DNA from: Paramecium sonneborni
Lineage: Eukaryota; Ciliophora; Oligohymenophorea; Peniculida; Parameciidae
Length of the DNA: 64,000 nt
Reading direction: 5' to 3'
NCBI GenBank assembly: GCA_905182985.1
Contig: CAJJDN010000081.1
Location: 73,615 to 137,614 of the forward strand
Under the pieces are notes generated by a model. That model was given only the letters and a program-made list of their open reading frames with translations. It did no database searches and had not been told where the DNA came from. Every line of letters starts with the position of its first letter. The stretch's first letter is position 1. The translations under genes and the position numbers were made by a program. Positions 1-14,100 of this stretch are shown one piece after another.

Positions 1-776
1 TAAATACTCATACCTTAATTACTTATTTTTCACAACAATATATTATATAAATAAAATATAACTTTATATGAAATACTAATCTATTAATTAATGTGATATT
101 TAAAAATTAATTCTTTAATGAATAAAGCAATGTTGACATAAATTTAAAATTTGGCTTTAGTATAAAAGTGAATTTTTGTTAAAATACATACTTCATGTAG
201 TTTCAAATTTTAATCCATCTTAGATCAGATTAATGAACAATAATAATAAAAATTATAATCAGAATTTTCTCAATAACTTGATTTTTCAATTTAAGTTTAA
301 CATGAATAAATTTTCTTATTTAAAAACCTACTCTTTATAATTATTCAAGAAATGTAAAATGAATTGACTTTTCTAATTATGTTTAACTAAAATAGTAATT
401 ATACTAACTTATTTTACAGAAATTTGAAACTCTACATTTACCATCATTCTTTTCAAATCATTATTTTTTATGTTATACATTTAATCAGCTATCTTAGTAT
501 AAATAATTTTTTTTATAATCTAAATCAGATATCATCATTTTCTTTGATTAAGATAAGATAATGTTCAAATATTATTTATTTAATAATTCCATCATAATGT
601 CAAATACTTTATATATTTGTTTTTAAATTCATAAATTAAGATTACTCAATAATTGAAGATACTTTTAATATTAAGTAATAGTCTATTGAATGAACTTTTT
701 TGTTAAATTCTTGAAAAAGTCAATAGGTTTTTTAAAAAATTTCTAATAATTTATTAATCTCAAATTGAAAAAAATA
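1..776. other. left-edge region without a recognisable gene
   Basis: Very AT-rich sequence with frequent TGA in the frames I followed and no family resemblance. It probably holds the 5' flank of the plus-strand gene starting at 777. I see no RNA gene or repeat here. Confidence 0.4.
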
Positions 777-2502
777 ATGGATAGTTAATAAGAATCTAGA
801 CTTGTTTCAGAACAAGGATCACCAAAATTGAAATTAACAGCACGCTAACGAGCATAGATAATTAAAGAATTTTTTGCTTCAAAAGGTAAATATCCAGTTT
901 TTTCTAATTATCTTATTGACGAAGCAATTGGGTTGAATTTTCTACCTTACGATAGGAAAGATAAAATTTTAAGAGATCCTAACAAATTATCAATATTTTA
1001 ATTAGAATTGAACTTGAATTCTCCACGCACTAAAGAGGCATTATAATTAATGGAAGTACAAGAAGATTGGTGTCATGTAATGTCATTTTTAGATTTTTAA
1101 AGTGATTTTGAACACCCAATAAAATGTTTAGTTGATTATATGGAGTATTTATAAGGAAAATCCAAAAAGTTGTTGCAAATAGTTTCTTTAAGAAATAGAC
1201 TGAAAAAAATAAATAAAAATAATACAGCAAATAATAATTTTAACACTAATACTACAATAACTTAATAGGCATCTTCTGTTTTTATAACTGATTAAAGAAA
1301 TTCGTTAATTCTATCTAAATCATTAAATACTCGAAGCTTGGATTTTTTATAATAATCATTTGATGATAAATTAGAGTAAATAACTAAAAGAAATACATAA
1401 TATCTCAATACTATTAAAAAACATCAGTAATTAGATGAAGAATAGAATTAAAAGTCATAATAATATTACTCTAATACTATTCCAAATATAGCTAGAAAAG
1501 TAGAGAAAGTTTAAGAATTACATCGATAGTAAAATTTATATCGATATTTTTAGAGAACTTAACGAAAGAAAGTAACATTAAAAATAAAGACATAAAAAAA
1601 CTTTAGAAAAAATAGAAAAATTAGAGAAAGAGGATAAAGAACATAGATTATAATTTTAAGAATAAATAAAACACAAATTTTAATAATCTGAACTTATTAG
1701 AAATCAATTAAACTAATCATATTAATTAGAATTATAAGAAAATATGGAAAGAAATAAAAAAAGATAACAAGAACGTGATGCCAAAAGATAAAGAGCAAAA
1801 GTATTAGAAGAATAAGAAGTAGAAGAAATCATAGAAAGAAATTTAGAAAAAGCATAAATGGCTGAGAATTGTTTACAAAAAATAAAGAATATTATGAAAA
1901 TAAAAAAGATTTAGTAGTAAAAGAAGATTGAAATCGCTAATAAAAGAGTTGTTGAGAAATAACAAGAAATAGATCAATAAAGATTATAATATTTTATATA
2001 GATTGCTAATTAGAGTAGCAAAATGGTAGAATCCTAAATGTAAATTAGAGCAAAAAAGTTGAATGAGTTAAAATTAAAGTTTGAAAAATAATAATCAATT
2101 GTGTAGAAGAATAAAAAGAGGATTATAAATGAATTTAATTCTAAAATAAAAGAAATAAGATCTTAAGAAGAATGTATCATCATTTTTTAAATTATTTTTA
2201 GAAAAACAAGTAGATTTATTTAATGAAAACAAGACTTTAACTTTGTTATCAGCTGATAGGATGAGAGAAACTGATGAAAAACAGAAACTTAGAATGTAAA
2301 GAACAACTAGAATTAATTATGAGCATGAAGTACATATATTTTTAGATATAAATTTAAGTAATAATAAGAAAAATGGTTATAAAAGATTATTAGTGAAAAA
2401 TAAAAGTTGAAGAAAATAAAATCATAATAAGAGATGTTTAAGGATGCAATTATCAAATAACATTTAGAACTTAGAAACACAGTTGATAAATTGATGAAAT
2501 GA
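777..2502 (+). CDS. coiled-coil protein of unknown function
   Basis: With TAA/TAG as Gln and three short introns removed (1529-1553, 25 nt; 2174-2201, 28 nt; 2330-2358, 29 nt ending AAG) this gives one open frame of about 547 residues ending in TGA. The N-terminal ~140 residues look globular (a helical segment ending around YMEYLQGKSKK). The remainder is strongly charged, rich in Lys, Glu, Gln and Arg, and reads as long coiled coil. I do not recognise a family; cytoskeletal or basal-body coiled-coil proteins are common in ciliates, but that is inference. ATG 777 is the first Met after upstream noncoding sequence. The next gene, katanin p80-like, lies on the same strand about 640 nt downstream. 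Confidence 0.75.
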
Positions 2503-3143
2503 GACTGTTTTATTATGATAATCTTCTTATGCATTTTTAATAATAGTATTTAAATTGTTTATAAAACATTTAGTTAGGCATTCATAAATGATTTAATACA
2601 ATTAGTGTAATTATGCAAAAATCATTCATTACTCTTAGAATTTTTATTGTAATGATTAACAATTACTTGTAAAATTTTACAATGTATCGTTCATTTTTTA
2701 TCTTATTTATTACATTTTATGTTCTAATGATAATAATTAGTAATCATCATATATTTTATTAATGATAATCTAATTAATCTCTTCTATTGATTAAATCATC
2801 ATTAATTTGTATTTAACGTCCCTAATTTGATATTGATATTACAATTAATAAAGTCAGGAGTTGAGATGATTTCTAAGGCAATTGAATCATCAATATCTAC
2901 ATTAATGAATTTTTTGAAATATCTAATAAGTTTGTGAATGAATACAATTGGATAATTTCTTTGTCATTATAAATTTTGTCTGGTATGGTGTAAGTTTTTT
3001 TGTGAAAAACAGGTTATTTTTTTTGTTTAGGGATCTGTATTCTCATAGGCATTCTAACTTATCGTATTAAGAGACATAAATCGTTATTCATAAATTAACG
3101 ATAAAATAATTAGAGTTCTTAACAATAATATAATTTAAATTTA
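2503..3143. other. intergenic region between coiled-coil and katanin genes
   Basis: A short frame from ATG 2866 carries TGA after about 25 codons and then stays open without TGA almost to the katanin start. It does not join the katanin frame, because a TGA lies just before ATG 3144. I treat it as intergenic or 5' flank. Confidence 0.35.
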
Positions 3144-5249
3144 ATGAATAGAAACTTGAAATTAGGTAACAATATTAAATAAAAAGTAGGGGAAATAGAG
3201 AATCAGTAAAAAATAAAATTGGGTCGTTTTTCAGAGACAGGAACAAGATTCTTTACATATGTAGATGACATGAATTAGATTTACATAAATAAGATAGAGA
3301 ATTCAAAAAATTGGTTAGATGTTAAATTATTGAATCCATTTTAACATTATTTTGTTTAGAGTCAGAATGAAATATCTAGTATAATGTTTAGTAGTTCTGA
3401 GAATGAGATAATAAATGGTTCAAGCAAAGGGATAATAACATTTGTTGATATTTCAACTTAAAAGAGTAATGGTTGATACTTAAATACTTAGTTTAATAAA
3501 ATATAAAGGGTCATTTATCATCGATAACATCTTTGGCTATATTTCCAAACAAAGATAACATAGTATTAAGTGGTGCAATGGATAGCTAAGTAAAGTTGTG
3601 GGATTCAAGGTCTAAAACAGTAGGATTTACATTAAGAGCACATACATTATCTATAAGTGCTTTAGTAGTATCTCCAGATGGTAAATTATTAGCATCAGGT
3701 TCAAATGATGGAAGTGTTAAGATATGGGATATTAATCAATAGAGATTAATGGCTACATTTAGTGAATCAGATTCTTCAATTACATGTTTATAATTCAATC
3801 CACTTGATAAAGCAATAGCTACAGCATCTGATGATGGATGTATTAGATATTGGGATTTAGATAAATTTAATTAAGTAATTATATCATTTATAAACCAAAT
3901 AAGATATCATAAACTAAACCTGATAAATAACCAATATATTCAATTAGATTTTGTAATGAAGGTAAATCATTAGTATCAACTTAAAATTTTTCATTAAAAT
4001 GTTGGGATTTAGAAAGAGATGCTTTATTTTTAGATAATGTTGAAACCTAATGTAAAAGCATTTTAGATACTTATATATTTGAGGATAGAGAATTATTTAT
4101 ATTGTCTACTCAAAATTAAACTGGTTTAAGTGTGTTTGGATCCAAATTATAAAATATGAATTTTGATAGTAGGTATAGTTTAGATAGACATAAACAAAGA
4201 ATCAATAGTGAAAGAATATAAAGTTGTGAAATGAATGATCAATTTCTATAGAGAAATAGTGTAAACATTTTAAAACCTAAAAATTCTTAAAAGATATTTT
4301 AAACTAATTAAGTTAATGGAAATTATAAACCTACTAATTATAATTTAATAGAAGAAAAAGGATTTCAATAATATAGTAATAATGGTATTAGTAATGGTAA
4401 TGGTGGTAATTGGAATAATGTTGTTAATGGAAATAATTTGAATAATTAGAACAATATGAATAATAATGTGAATATGAATAAATTTGTACCAACAACACAA
4501 ATTCCTTAAATGATTGCATATGAAAGTGTTATGTAAGAGGAAGAGATTAAAGATAATTAATTTATTAATTAAGAGAATTAAAGTAGTTTAGATTTGGTTA
4601 CAAGTTAAGATGAAGTTAATTTATCAAGTTTTGTTATTGATGATGAGAATAAAATTAAATTTATTTAGATCGATTTGATTAATGAGATAGAGAAAGATCA
4701 TAATCGAGTGATGTAAATATTAAAATAAAGAATAAATTATATGAAACCAATAATTTATTGGTGGAGTAATAATAATATAAAATCTGCAATAAATGCTATT
4801 AATCAATTAATGGAACCATCAATATTATTTGATGCATTGAGTATGTGTTCTTAAAGTTGTAAATTCAAATCAATACCAATTGAATAAATGCCACAAATGC
4901 TTGAAAAATGTAAAATTCTAATAGAATCAAAATATTTATCTCATATAAAAGGAGGAATTCTATTTTCATACAAAGCTTTTACAATTTATAGAGATGTATT
5001 AAATTAATATTATGAATAAATTAGGATATTATTAATATAAAAGGTTTTAATTAGATGTCTAAAGTAGATTTAATTAGGGAGGAAAGAGTTTCTAAATATG
5101 ATAAAATAGTAGATCAATTAAAGTAAATAATTTAAATGTCCAAATTAACTAAATTAATAGAAAGAAATAAAGAGGAAATCAGTGATCTAGCTAAGAAATT
5201 TTAGATAGAAATGTTAGGATTATTAAAAAGAATTAATTAATAATAATGA
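3144..5249 (+). CDS. KATNB1: katanin p80-like WD40 regulatory subunit
   Basis: Three introns (3466-3491, 3875-3903 ending AAG, 4996-5024) give about 673 residues. Residues ~20-290 contain WD40 repeats, for example GAMDSQVKLWDSRSK and GSNDGSVKIWD. A low-complexity Asn/Gln linker follows. The last ~160 residues match the con80 domain of katanin p80 (IEKDHNRVMQILKQRI, then YWWSNNNIKSAINAI), which in known katanins binds the p60 AAA ATPase and targets the microtubule-severing enzyme. In a ciliate the expected sites are cortical microtubules and basal bodies (inference). The pairing of N-terminal WD40 with C-terminal con80 is what separates it from other WD proteins. It converges with the minus-strand pyrophosphatase-like gene, the two stop codons being only 28 nt apart. 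Confidence 0.88.
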
Positions 5250-5277
5250 TGATGATGATTTTTGTATTTATTATTTT

Positions 5278-7781
5278 TCAGAAAAACTTAGTTTCTGCTT
5301 CTTTTTCGACAAATAAATCTCTAAATTAATATAATTTAATAAATAATACCCTTCTGCTCCAAAGAATGGATAGGCACATGTAACAAGGATTGTGTTATAT
5401 AATAAGTAAACAACAAGAGGGATGGCTGTACTCTCTTCAATAACTGTAGCTAACATATCCCCTTAAACACATGATTAATATACTTTTCCTCTCTTTGATA
5501 ATTTATCATCAACTTTAAATTTATATTAATAATATAATACCTTCATTGTAATATCGACTCTATTTCATTGCAGTTCCATTTATAATTGAATAACACATTA
5601 AAAATAATATAATTATTGTATGTCCTAATAAAAATCCTGGAGATCCTCTTTTTCCAAAGAAATATGCAAAAATAAATAATAGTATTGTATCAGTTATAGT
5701 AATAATGAATACCCAAAAAATAGATAATAAATGTTTACTATCAAAATATCTATTTAATGTTAAAGTATTTCTCTTTGCTATTTCTGCAGCTATACCACTT
5801 TCATAAATATTCAAATCAAATATTCTAGATATTGATATGACTGAACCAACTGTCATACCTTTAATAAGAAATGCTAATCCAATTCCAAATAATATTCCAA
5901 AAATACCATTAAAATCAATTAATGGATTATTATCAACTTTAAATAAATATAATGCACCACCAAGAAATGTAAATGCTAATAAAATAGCTGAACCAGCATT
6001 TGTTATTTTTAAGTATATCATATAATTTCTAGCTGCCCATGTCATTTTAGTAAATCTTTCAGATACTACTTAAGTTACATGTGATGCAACACATAACTTA
6101 GCACCATCTTAAGAAAGTGATCCTATATAATACAATGGTGTAATTATTAAAACATTTATTAAAAATCCAGCAGCAGCTGCTAATATTCCTGCATATCCAG
6201 CTAATGCATGTGATGCTGTTGCTATTATTCCTAATGTTAATACTATTATTATTTATCCACATGCACTTATAAATGTAGCATAATTAAATGATTATGTTAA
6301 TATTCTCTCTGATGATGATAATGCCTCTTAATTAATTTATATATCATACCAAATTTCTAACTGGTTAACATCCATGTGATGTCATCCATTCTCCTATTGA
6401 TAATAATACTAAATTGCTTAATTAACCCAATATACAACAATATGTTATCTTCTTTATTGTAATCTCTTCTTTTGCTAATTTCTCAGGTGCTTCAATTCCT
6501 TTTAATGAAAACTACTTTAGTATTGTTATCATTGGCATAAAAAAGAAAATTATTAATGTCATCAAATGAGTTATCAACACTTATTATCTAATGTTCATTT
6601 TTGTGAATCTTACTACTTCATTATCCCAAATCATACTCTTCATTGTTTATACAATCAAAGAACAAAAAACATTTACACAAAAATATAATGTTGGAGCAAG
6701 TAATGATTTCCATGTAATATTTTCTTTAGCTACTTCTCCTGAATTTGAAAATATTACAAATCCTCCAACTGTTAATACTGCTATACAAATAGCAGTATCC
6801 AATAAATTTACTATTTATGTACTTATAATATTTGATATCACATATAATAATTTAGTTGGTGATGAAATATAAGGATTATTAAAACTTAGATTCCTGTCAC
6901 ATTTGATCAAACCATCAATAGCATTAAATATACTTCTACCTAAAATACTTGTTGATTCTCTGTAAATAAATGCACAAACAATAATTCCCATAGCATAACC
7001 GCAACAACAAATACCCATAAGTTACAATTTATCTTATGGCTTATTCTCATTATTTAATCCTTATAAACTTCTAAATAGAAAGAATAATATTAAGAAAATA
7101 AAATAAATAGATGCTATACACATAAGAACAACACCAAAACCTACAGTATACATAAAATTATAAAGCTCCCATTTATTTTAAATAGCGGTTGTTATAACTT
7201 TGCATATTGATCGACCTGCAAAAGTATATGCTGTCCATGCAATAATTGTAATAGATGCAAATCCAAAGAACAAGCCTACTATAAATCCAATTTTAGTTCC
7301 AACAGGAATGAACCATATCTAGATAAAATATATGATTATTAATACAGTAGCTAATAAGAATAAAATCAATAATATAAGTGCATATATCAATTAGGTAAAG
7401 AACATTCCAATAATAGTATTTGATATTTGAATGCATCCATCAGCCAATTCACTTGCATAGTTATGCCTTACCTATTATTATTTGATTGAATACTTCATAT
7501 TATCTGACTATTTCTTAGGTCTCACATATTAATTCAAATTATTTTGCTAAATACTATGGTTCATCATCTCTTTCTTGTAATCCACCACAATATGCGATTA
7601 TACACCAAATCAATGCCAATATAGATGCAAGAATTATTAAAACTATTGGCCAATCTGCCACCAAATCTATTCCAACTGCTCCTGCTGTAAAAAGTAATCC
7701 TAATCCTATAGCACCACATAGATATTTTCCACATGTTGCTATTGGACCTAGACACATTCCTAATATGTCACCCACACACAT
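5278..7781 (-). CDS. degenerate H+-pyrophosphatase-like membrane protein
   Basis: Four introns (5321-5349, 5513-5540, 6325-6349, 7472-7493) give about 799 residues with some 14-16 hydrophobic segments, the size of membrane-bound pyrophosphatases. Landmarks follow that family in order: ELADGCIQISNT near the N-terminal helix; IYRESTSILGRSIFNAIDG where the family has GGGIYTKAADVGADLVGK; EWMTSHGCQPVRNLALSS where it has EYYTS..YRPV..IA..S; YIGSLSQDGAKL where it has GPI.DNAGG; NGTAMKQSRYYNE where it has GGAWDNAKKYIE; and GDMLATVIEESTAIP where it has GDT.GDP.KDTSGPS. Fold and order are kept, but the Asp and Lys residues that bind magnesium-pyrophosphate are nearly all replaced, so catalysis is not expected. 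This is inferred homology by eye; a transporter of another family is the alternative. Confidence 0.6.
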
Positions 7782-7833
7782 TTATATTAAAAACGAATTA
7801 ATTATAATCTAATTTTTTATAAATTTATTCAAT

Positions 7834-8101
7834 TCATCCTATGTTATTATTTTTAAACAACTCACCCATGGCTAACTCATCTTGTTGTAAAAACGCAACC
7901 ATTTATTCATATCCATTTCCCTTTTTTATAATCAAATATAATTACATCATTACTTATTCCACCAAATATATTAGCTTAACCATTTTATTCGCTATTAACA
8001 TTATTTTCCTCTTCTTCTGAAGTAACTGGCTCTAATTCTGTTTATAACTATTATTATTATTATAGTTATTGTTGTTATTGTTGTTGCTATTATTATTATT
8101 G

Positions 8102-8139
<38 letters not shown>

Positions 8140-11100
8140 GTTGTTGTTATTATTATTATTATTATTATTATTGTTGTTATTATTGTTGTTATTATTGTTG
8201 TTGTTATTATTATAGCTATTATTATTACTATTATAGCTATTGTTTATTAACTTTTTATTCATTTATCTTACTTTCAACCCATTTAGAAAGTTCTTTAGAC
8301 TATTAATTATATTATAAATAAAATACTTTTGCAAAATTCCTTGCAATATCATATTATAAAGGATTAAAACTACTTAGCATTAGTGCTGCAGCTTATTATT
8401 TAATAGTAATTACAAAACATAATTTTGAGATCAAATTTCCCCAAAATTTAATTATACCTGAATCTTTTCTTTAATAATGTGATTCAGAAACAAATTCTTA
8501 TAATTTGAAATTTGCAAACAATTATGAATTTTACAATTAATCATAATGCATTAAATATACAACAGTACAAAAAGAATCTCCCAAAGGAAATGATATAAAT
8601 TATTATTCTTTCTTTAACATTTCACAAACTTTTTGAATATCACCTAAATCATTATATTTTTCTGGAACTACCCATCCAGCTAAAATTATTTAAATATTTT
8701 TATTCACAGATCTTTCCATTTACAATAAAGCAATATCTTATTAATAATATTTTTAATGTTTAAATTCACTTGAAATTTTAGGAAATTCCTTCAATTTATT
8801 ATCTAAAGCATTAGTATAGAATTCACATGTAATCTATTATTCCTTTAAATTAAATCTATATCTCTTTCCTATTTTAAGGATTTTATCTCCAAAGTTAAGA
8901 GGAGTGACCTATTAATAAATTAAAGAGTTTACTTCAATCTTTTAAATAACTACTTTTTATTCAGGTTCCTCATCATCAGGATTATATAAAATAGGTTTAT
9001 TTGGATTTTCCATTTTCAAAATTTCTAGTTCAGGTAAATCTGATGACATTGATTCATTAACTCCTTTGCTAACTGATCTACTTGGAGAAAGCAAAGATTT
9101 TTAAGATTATTATTATTAATTTTATGATTATAATGATTATTAAGATTAAAATTATGAAGTTGATTTATTCTATTCCTAATAAAATGTATCAAAAATTTAT
9201 TATTATTAAGATTATTATTACTATTATTATTTTTTAATTTATTGTAATTATTATTATAATATTTGTTAGTATTATTATGATTATGATTATGGTATCTATT
9301 GTGATGTTAGTTACGATTGTTTTAAAAATTATGATGTTGTTTACTAAATGGATTTTGATTAAGATTATATCTATTATTATTGAGTTTGTGATTAAACCTT
9401 TGGATATGAATCATTTAAAATTTAACTTAGAACATCTTCTTTAGTTAATTTAGTACCTGTTGAACTTGATTAAACTTATTTGGCAACAGGTTAAGCATTT
9501 TTTTAATTAACTGGTTAAATTGCAACAATTTTATTTTTATTTGGAGCTAAAGGATTATAATCTAATTATTATTGTGAAGATGTTGCATGAGGTCTTTACA
9601 TTAGTTTTTCTTCAGTTAATATGAGTGTTTTAGTTTCATATTTTTTAACTGCATAATTAACTTATTCAATATTGAATCCTTTTTCAACAATTCTTTTTGA
9701 GAAATTAGGTAATTGTTATAATTCTTTAAAAGTTGAAATGAGTGTCGTCATTCTCTCCAGATACACTAAATAATATGATATAAAAAATAATACTTTATTT
9801 ATTTGTATTAAAAGTTCCAAACTCTTAATTTTCAAAAATCTTAATTTTATTTTCATAAAAGGCAGCATTTTTTAAATTTGATAATGTAGGATTACGTAAA
9901 ACAGCTTAAAGTAATTCTTTTTTTTTTGTATCTCTTAATTATTAAGTAACTGCTTCATTAGTTTAAGGTTTTTTAATTTTTTTGATACTGACAAATTCAA
10001 TATTTTATTCAACATTATCTTTTTCTTCTCTTTATTAATTTTTCTTTCTAATTTATTATTATTTAGATCTTCTATCAAAATATGAATTAATATCATCAAA
10101 TGGTTTTTTAGGTTGTAATTCTCTTAACCTTTCTAATTTATCATGTTAAGTAATATGTTATAATTCAATTTATAATTAAGAAGCATCAACTTTACCATCA
10201 ACACAAGAATCAATACATGAACCACTTGCAACTGAATCTATTAATTTTGTCATAATTTATTCTAAATATGTTAATGGAACTTTCATTTTTTCTATTGATA
10301 ACTTTTAATTATTCATTAATGCTTAATCAATAATATCATATCCTTAATTTAACATATTTCTAAATGAAGCAAATCCCCATTTTTATTAAGGATTTTCCTT
10401 GAATTAATTAACTTATTTAATCCAAATAGCTACTTTAACTCTTTCATATTAATCACCCCATCTAAATATACTAAGTAAATCATGAAAATCATTGAAAGCT
10501 TATTCAGTTTATAGATTATTCTCAATAAATTCTAATTTCTTATTGAACTCTGAATATTCTCTTATAAAGTGATCAGCATCAGGATAAATTATTATGAGAT
10601 CTTTATATTTCTTTTAAAAATTGTTCATTAAATCTGTCAATTCTTTACCATTTGGATTTGCCTTTTATTTTGATATTGTTTATCTTAAAGTAGAATAACT
10701 TTATTTTAATTGTTCAAATTAATTAAGCCAAGTTTAAACTAATTATTTTTCTTCTGGCAAAGGCAAGTTTTATAATTTTTCTAAAATGTTTTAAACAACA
10801 ACTTCTTTAGTTTTTATTTAAGATTAACTTATTTCTCTTATTTCATTTTATATTTAGAGACATTCATGATATCTAATTTCTACATCTTATGATCTTTCTA
10901 TATTAATATTCTTTATTTTATCAATTTCTTTTAAAGATTGTTCTAATTCTTCAAAGGTATAGTTTTAATTGCTTTTAATCTTATTGGCAATATTTTATAC
11001 TTTATCTGCAATATTTAGTAAATTGTTCAATTCTATAATATAATCTGGAACTTATTAACTACGAGATTGCAACATTAACATTAGACTACTGTATTATTTT

Positions 11101-14100
11101 TTAGCTTTGAATAATTCAACTACTTTATTTCCTTTTAAAACTTCTTTTAATTTTAATAGATAGATATTAATCTTTAAATCATCCATAAGTTATTAATCTT
11201 GAATGAATGATTAAATTAATTTCTAATATAAAGATGTAAGTGCAGATATATCTTCACTTGAACATTTACTAAATTCCTCTTAAATTTACTGGATATTTTA
11301 AAAATCTTAATAGAAATCCTTTGAAATAAAATCATGTGCCATATTTGTTGATATAATCTCTTAATCTAATAACCTGGCTTCAAATATTGAAAAACAGTAT
11401 TTAGATTTCTATAAATCTTATTTAGATCTCTTCCTTTCTAAGAAGATCTATTTTCTAGCATTATAATCTTTAATTTTATCAACTAATGCATTAAAACATC
11501 CAATCTTCTAAAGTAAACTTACACAAATTAATGCTTATTTAGGTATATGTGACATAACTATTATATCTTATAATAACTTTAAACTTTCATAAGTGAATTC
11601 TGGAGTTGTTGTAATTTCAAAATATTTCTTTACAATAGTAACCCAAACATTATATATTTTCACTTAATCCCAAATTCCACCTTTAACAGAAAGAGTTATT
11701 TAACAATAAAGAAAAAACCATCCATCTAAATCTTAAGGAGAAGGTACTTAAAATAGGTAATTTCCTATTTAAGAACCTAATGCAAATATTATTTTTTATT
11801 AATTTGTAAACATTTCTTAAAATAAAATTAATTTTGCTTATTCATTTTCTTCTAGTGTGAAAGTCTTAAGAATAACTTAATCAATTAATGTTAATTGTAT
11901 TTCTTATTTGGATTACCAAAGACATAATAATAATTTAGCTTATTTTTCCCAAAGAAAATGCTAATAATTATTTAAAACAGTGTTTATTCGTTTATCAAGT
12001 ATGATTGATTATTTACTTAAAATATTTTCTAATTCTAATATTATATTTTCATTGTCATCTTTAAATAAAATTTAAAAGGGATTACAAACTTAATTAATTT
12101 TAAATTATAAATCTGGATTTTTATCATCTTCAATTTCCATTTCTTAATCTGGAGATTTATATTTTTAATAAAATTCATATAATTATTAAATAAATTAGCA
12201 AGCTTTATTCAAACTCTATAATAATTATTTCTCTTCATAAATTATCTTACTTTAAGAGATATCTTAGAGTAATAATTTAGCTTGATCTAATTATTCTGTT
12301 TCAAATATTTCATTTTCTAATAAGACTTTAATTTCTTTCTTTTTTTACAAGCATTTATTAATTTCTTATTCAAATTGATTAATAATTTTTTCATCAAAAT
12401 TAAGTAATTTAGATTTTTCATAAGCTTATTCCAATTATTATAAAGTTTAAGATTTAGCAATTCTAATTTTTTCAACTTCTTAAAATTACTCTAATCTTTT
12501 TTATAATTCCTAGATTTCAGGAACATCATATATTTTATTGATTTATAATTCAGCTTAAAATTTCTTCCTCATTTATTCATTTAAATTCTTTTAATCAATC
12601 ATATTTCTTAATTTAGATCGAAATTCATTTAATTATTTTTCAACCTATTCCAAAATTAATTTATCTTTTTCAGAAGCATTAATTTCAATGGATAATTATT
12701 TAAGCATTTATAAATGATCTTAAGTGATTTTAGTTTAAATATCTTTAGTAACTTAAATTTCACTATCATCTTCATCTTTTTCTTATAATTCTAAATCTTA
12801 CATGTATCTTTCATACAATTAATATTTAGATACAAATTCATAAATTTTTGAAAAATCTTTATAATAAAATGGTACTTCTTCTAATTTAGATAACAATAAT
12901 TATGTATCATCACTTGATTTAGCATTTTCTAATTATTAAACAATCTCTTATCCTTCTTATAGTTCTTCAATTAATATATCTACCCATGGAACTAAAATTA
13001 ATAATGCATTTAATTCTTGAATAGTTTTTTCAACAAATTCTTTACTTAATTTAATTTAATTCAATTTAATTTTAGTTTAAGAGGTTAGACTATAAAATTA
13101 TGAATAATTTTAAATTTAAGTAATTGAATAGCCTAAATAATTCTATAATTTTTAATAATCTTCTAATTCATCATCTATATCATCATCATCATCTTCTTCT
13201 TCAGATGAATCTTAGACATCTTCATTCATAATTGATTCAAAATCACAGAATTTATTTTCAGCTTCTTATAATTTACTTAAAAATCGTTTTTTAATTTTTT
13301 TATACTCTTTAACTTAAGATTATAAATATATAAATTCTTAGAATTCATTTGATTTGTATTAATTTTAAATAATTTATTTAGTAATTTTAGTTTTGGTTGT
13401 AATAATTTAAAATGCAGATTATAAATTATTTAATTTATTTAATAAATCGTTATAGTAACGACATTCTTCAAAATCTTTAAATAAATTGATAACTAAATTA
13501 AGTTTATCCCTTAGAGCATTATTATAAATTATGTTTTATTAAATAATTTGATTGGATTCATCTAATTAAGATAGAATGATCCATTAATTATTATCTTTAT
13601 ATGGTATTGATTATTTAAAAAGGAAATTCATAAAATCCGTGACATTAGATTTTTATTTAATTTATTGTAAGTAGAATTATAATGGTTAATAGAATGGTAG
13701 ATTACCCAAGATGGATTCAATAATAGAGTATTAAGATTCTGAATCTAATAATATAAAGATGATACTTACATGATATAATCTAAGATGCTAAACTACGTTC
13801 ACAATAGATACCTAATATAATAAGAGTATTAAAATTCATTTTTAAGAAAGGAGGCAATAATGATTAAATCTGAGCAACAGGTTTATATTTAAGAATATGT
13901 TCAAATCGATAATTACACCATTAATTACAAAATGGACAATAATAATGGTCTTTATTTTTTTATTCTTCATAATCATCTTAATATTATCGTAAACATTTAT
14001 CATGATACCATTCCATACATGTTTCACATTAAACCATTTCTTCAGAATCATTAGCTTATTATTATTAACAACAACAATATATTTATTAATTTTAATGAGA

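Noticed and set aside
8032..8262. Polyasparagine ORF as a separate gene
   Set aside because: The flanking protein frame continues through this tract as polyglutamine in the ciliate code.
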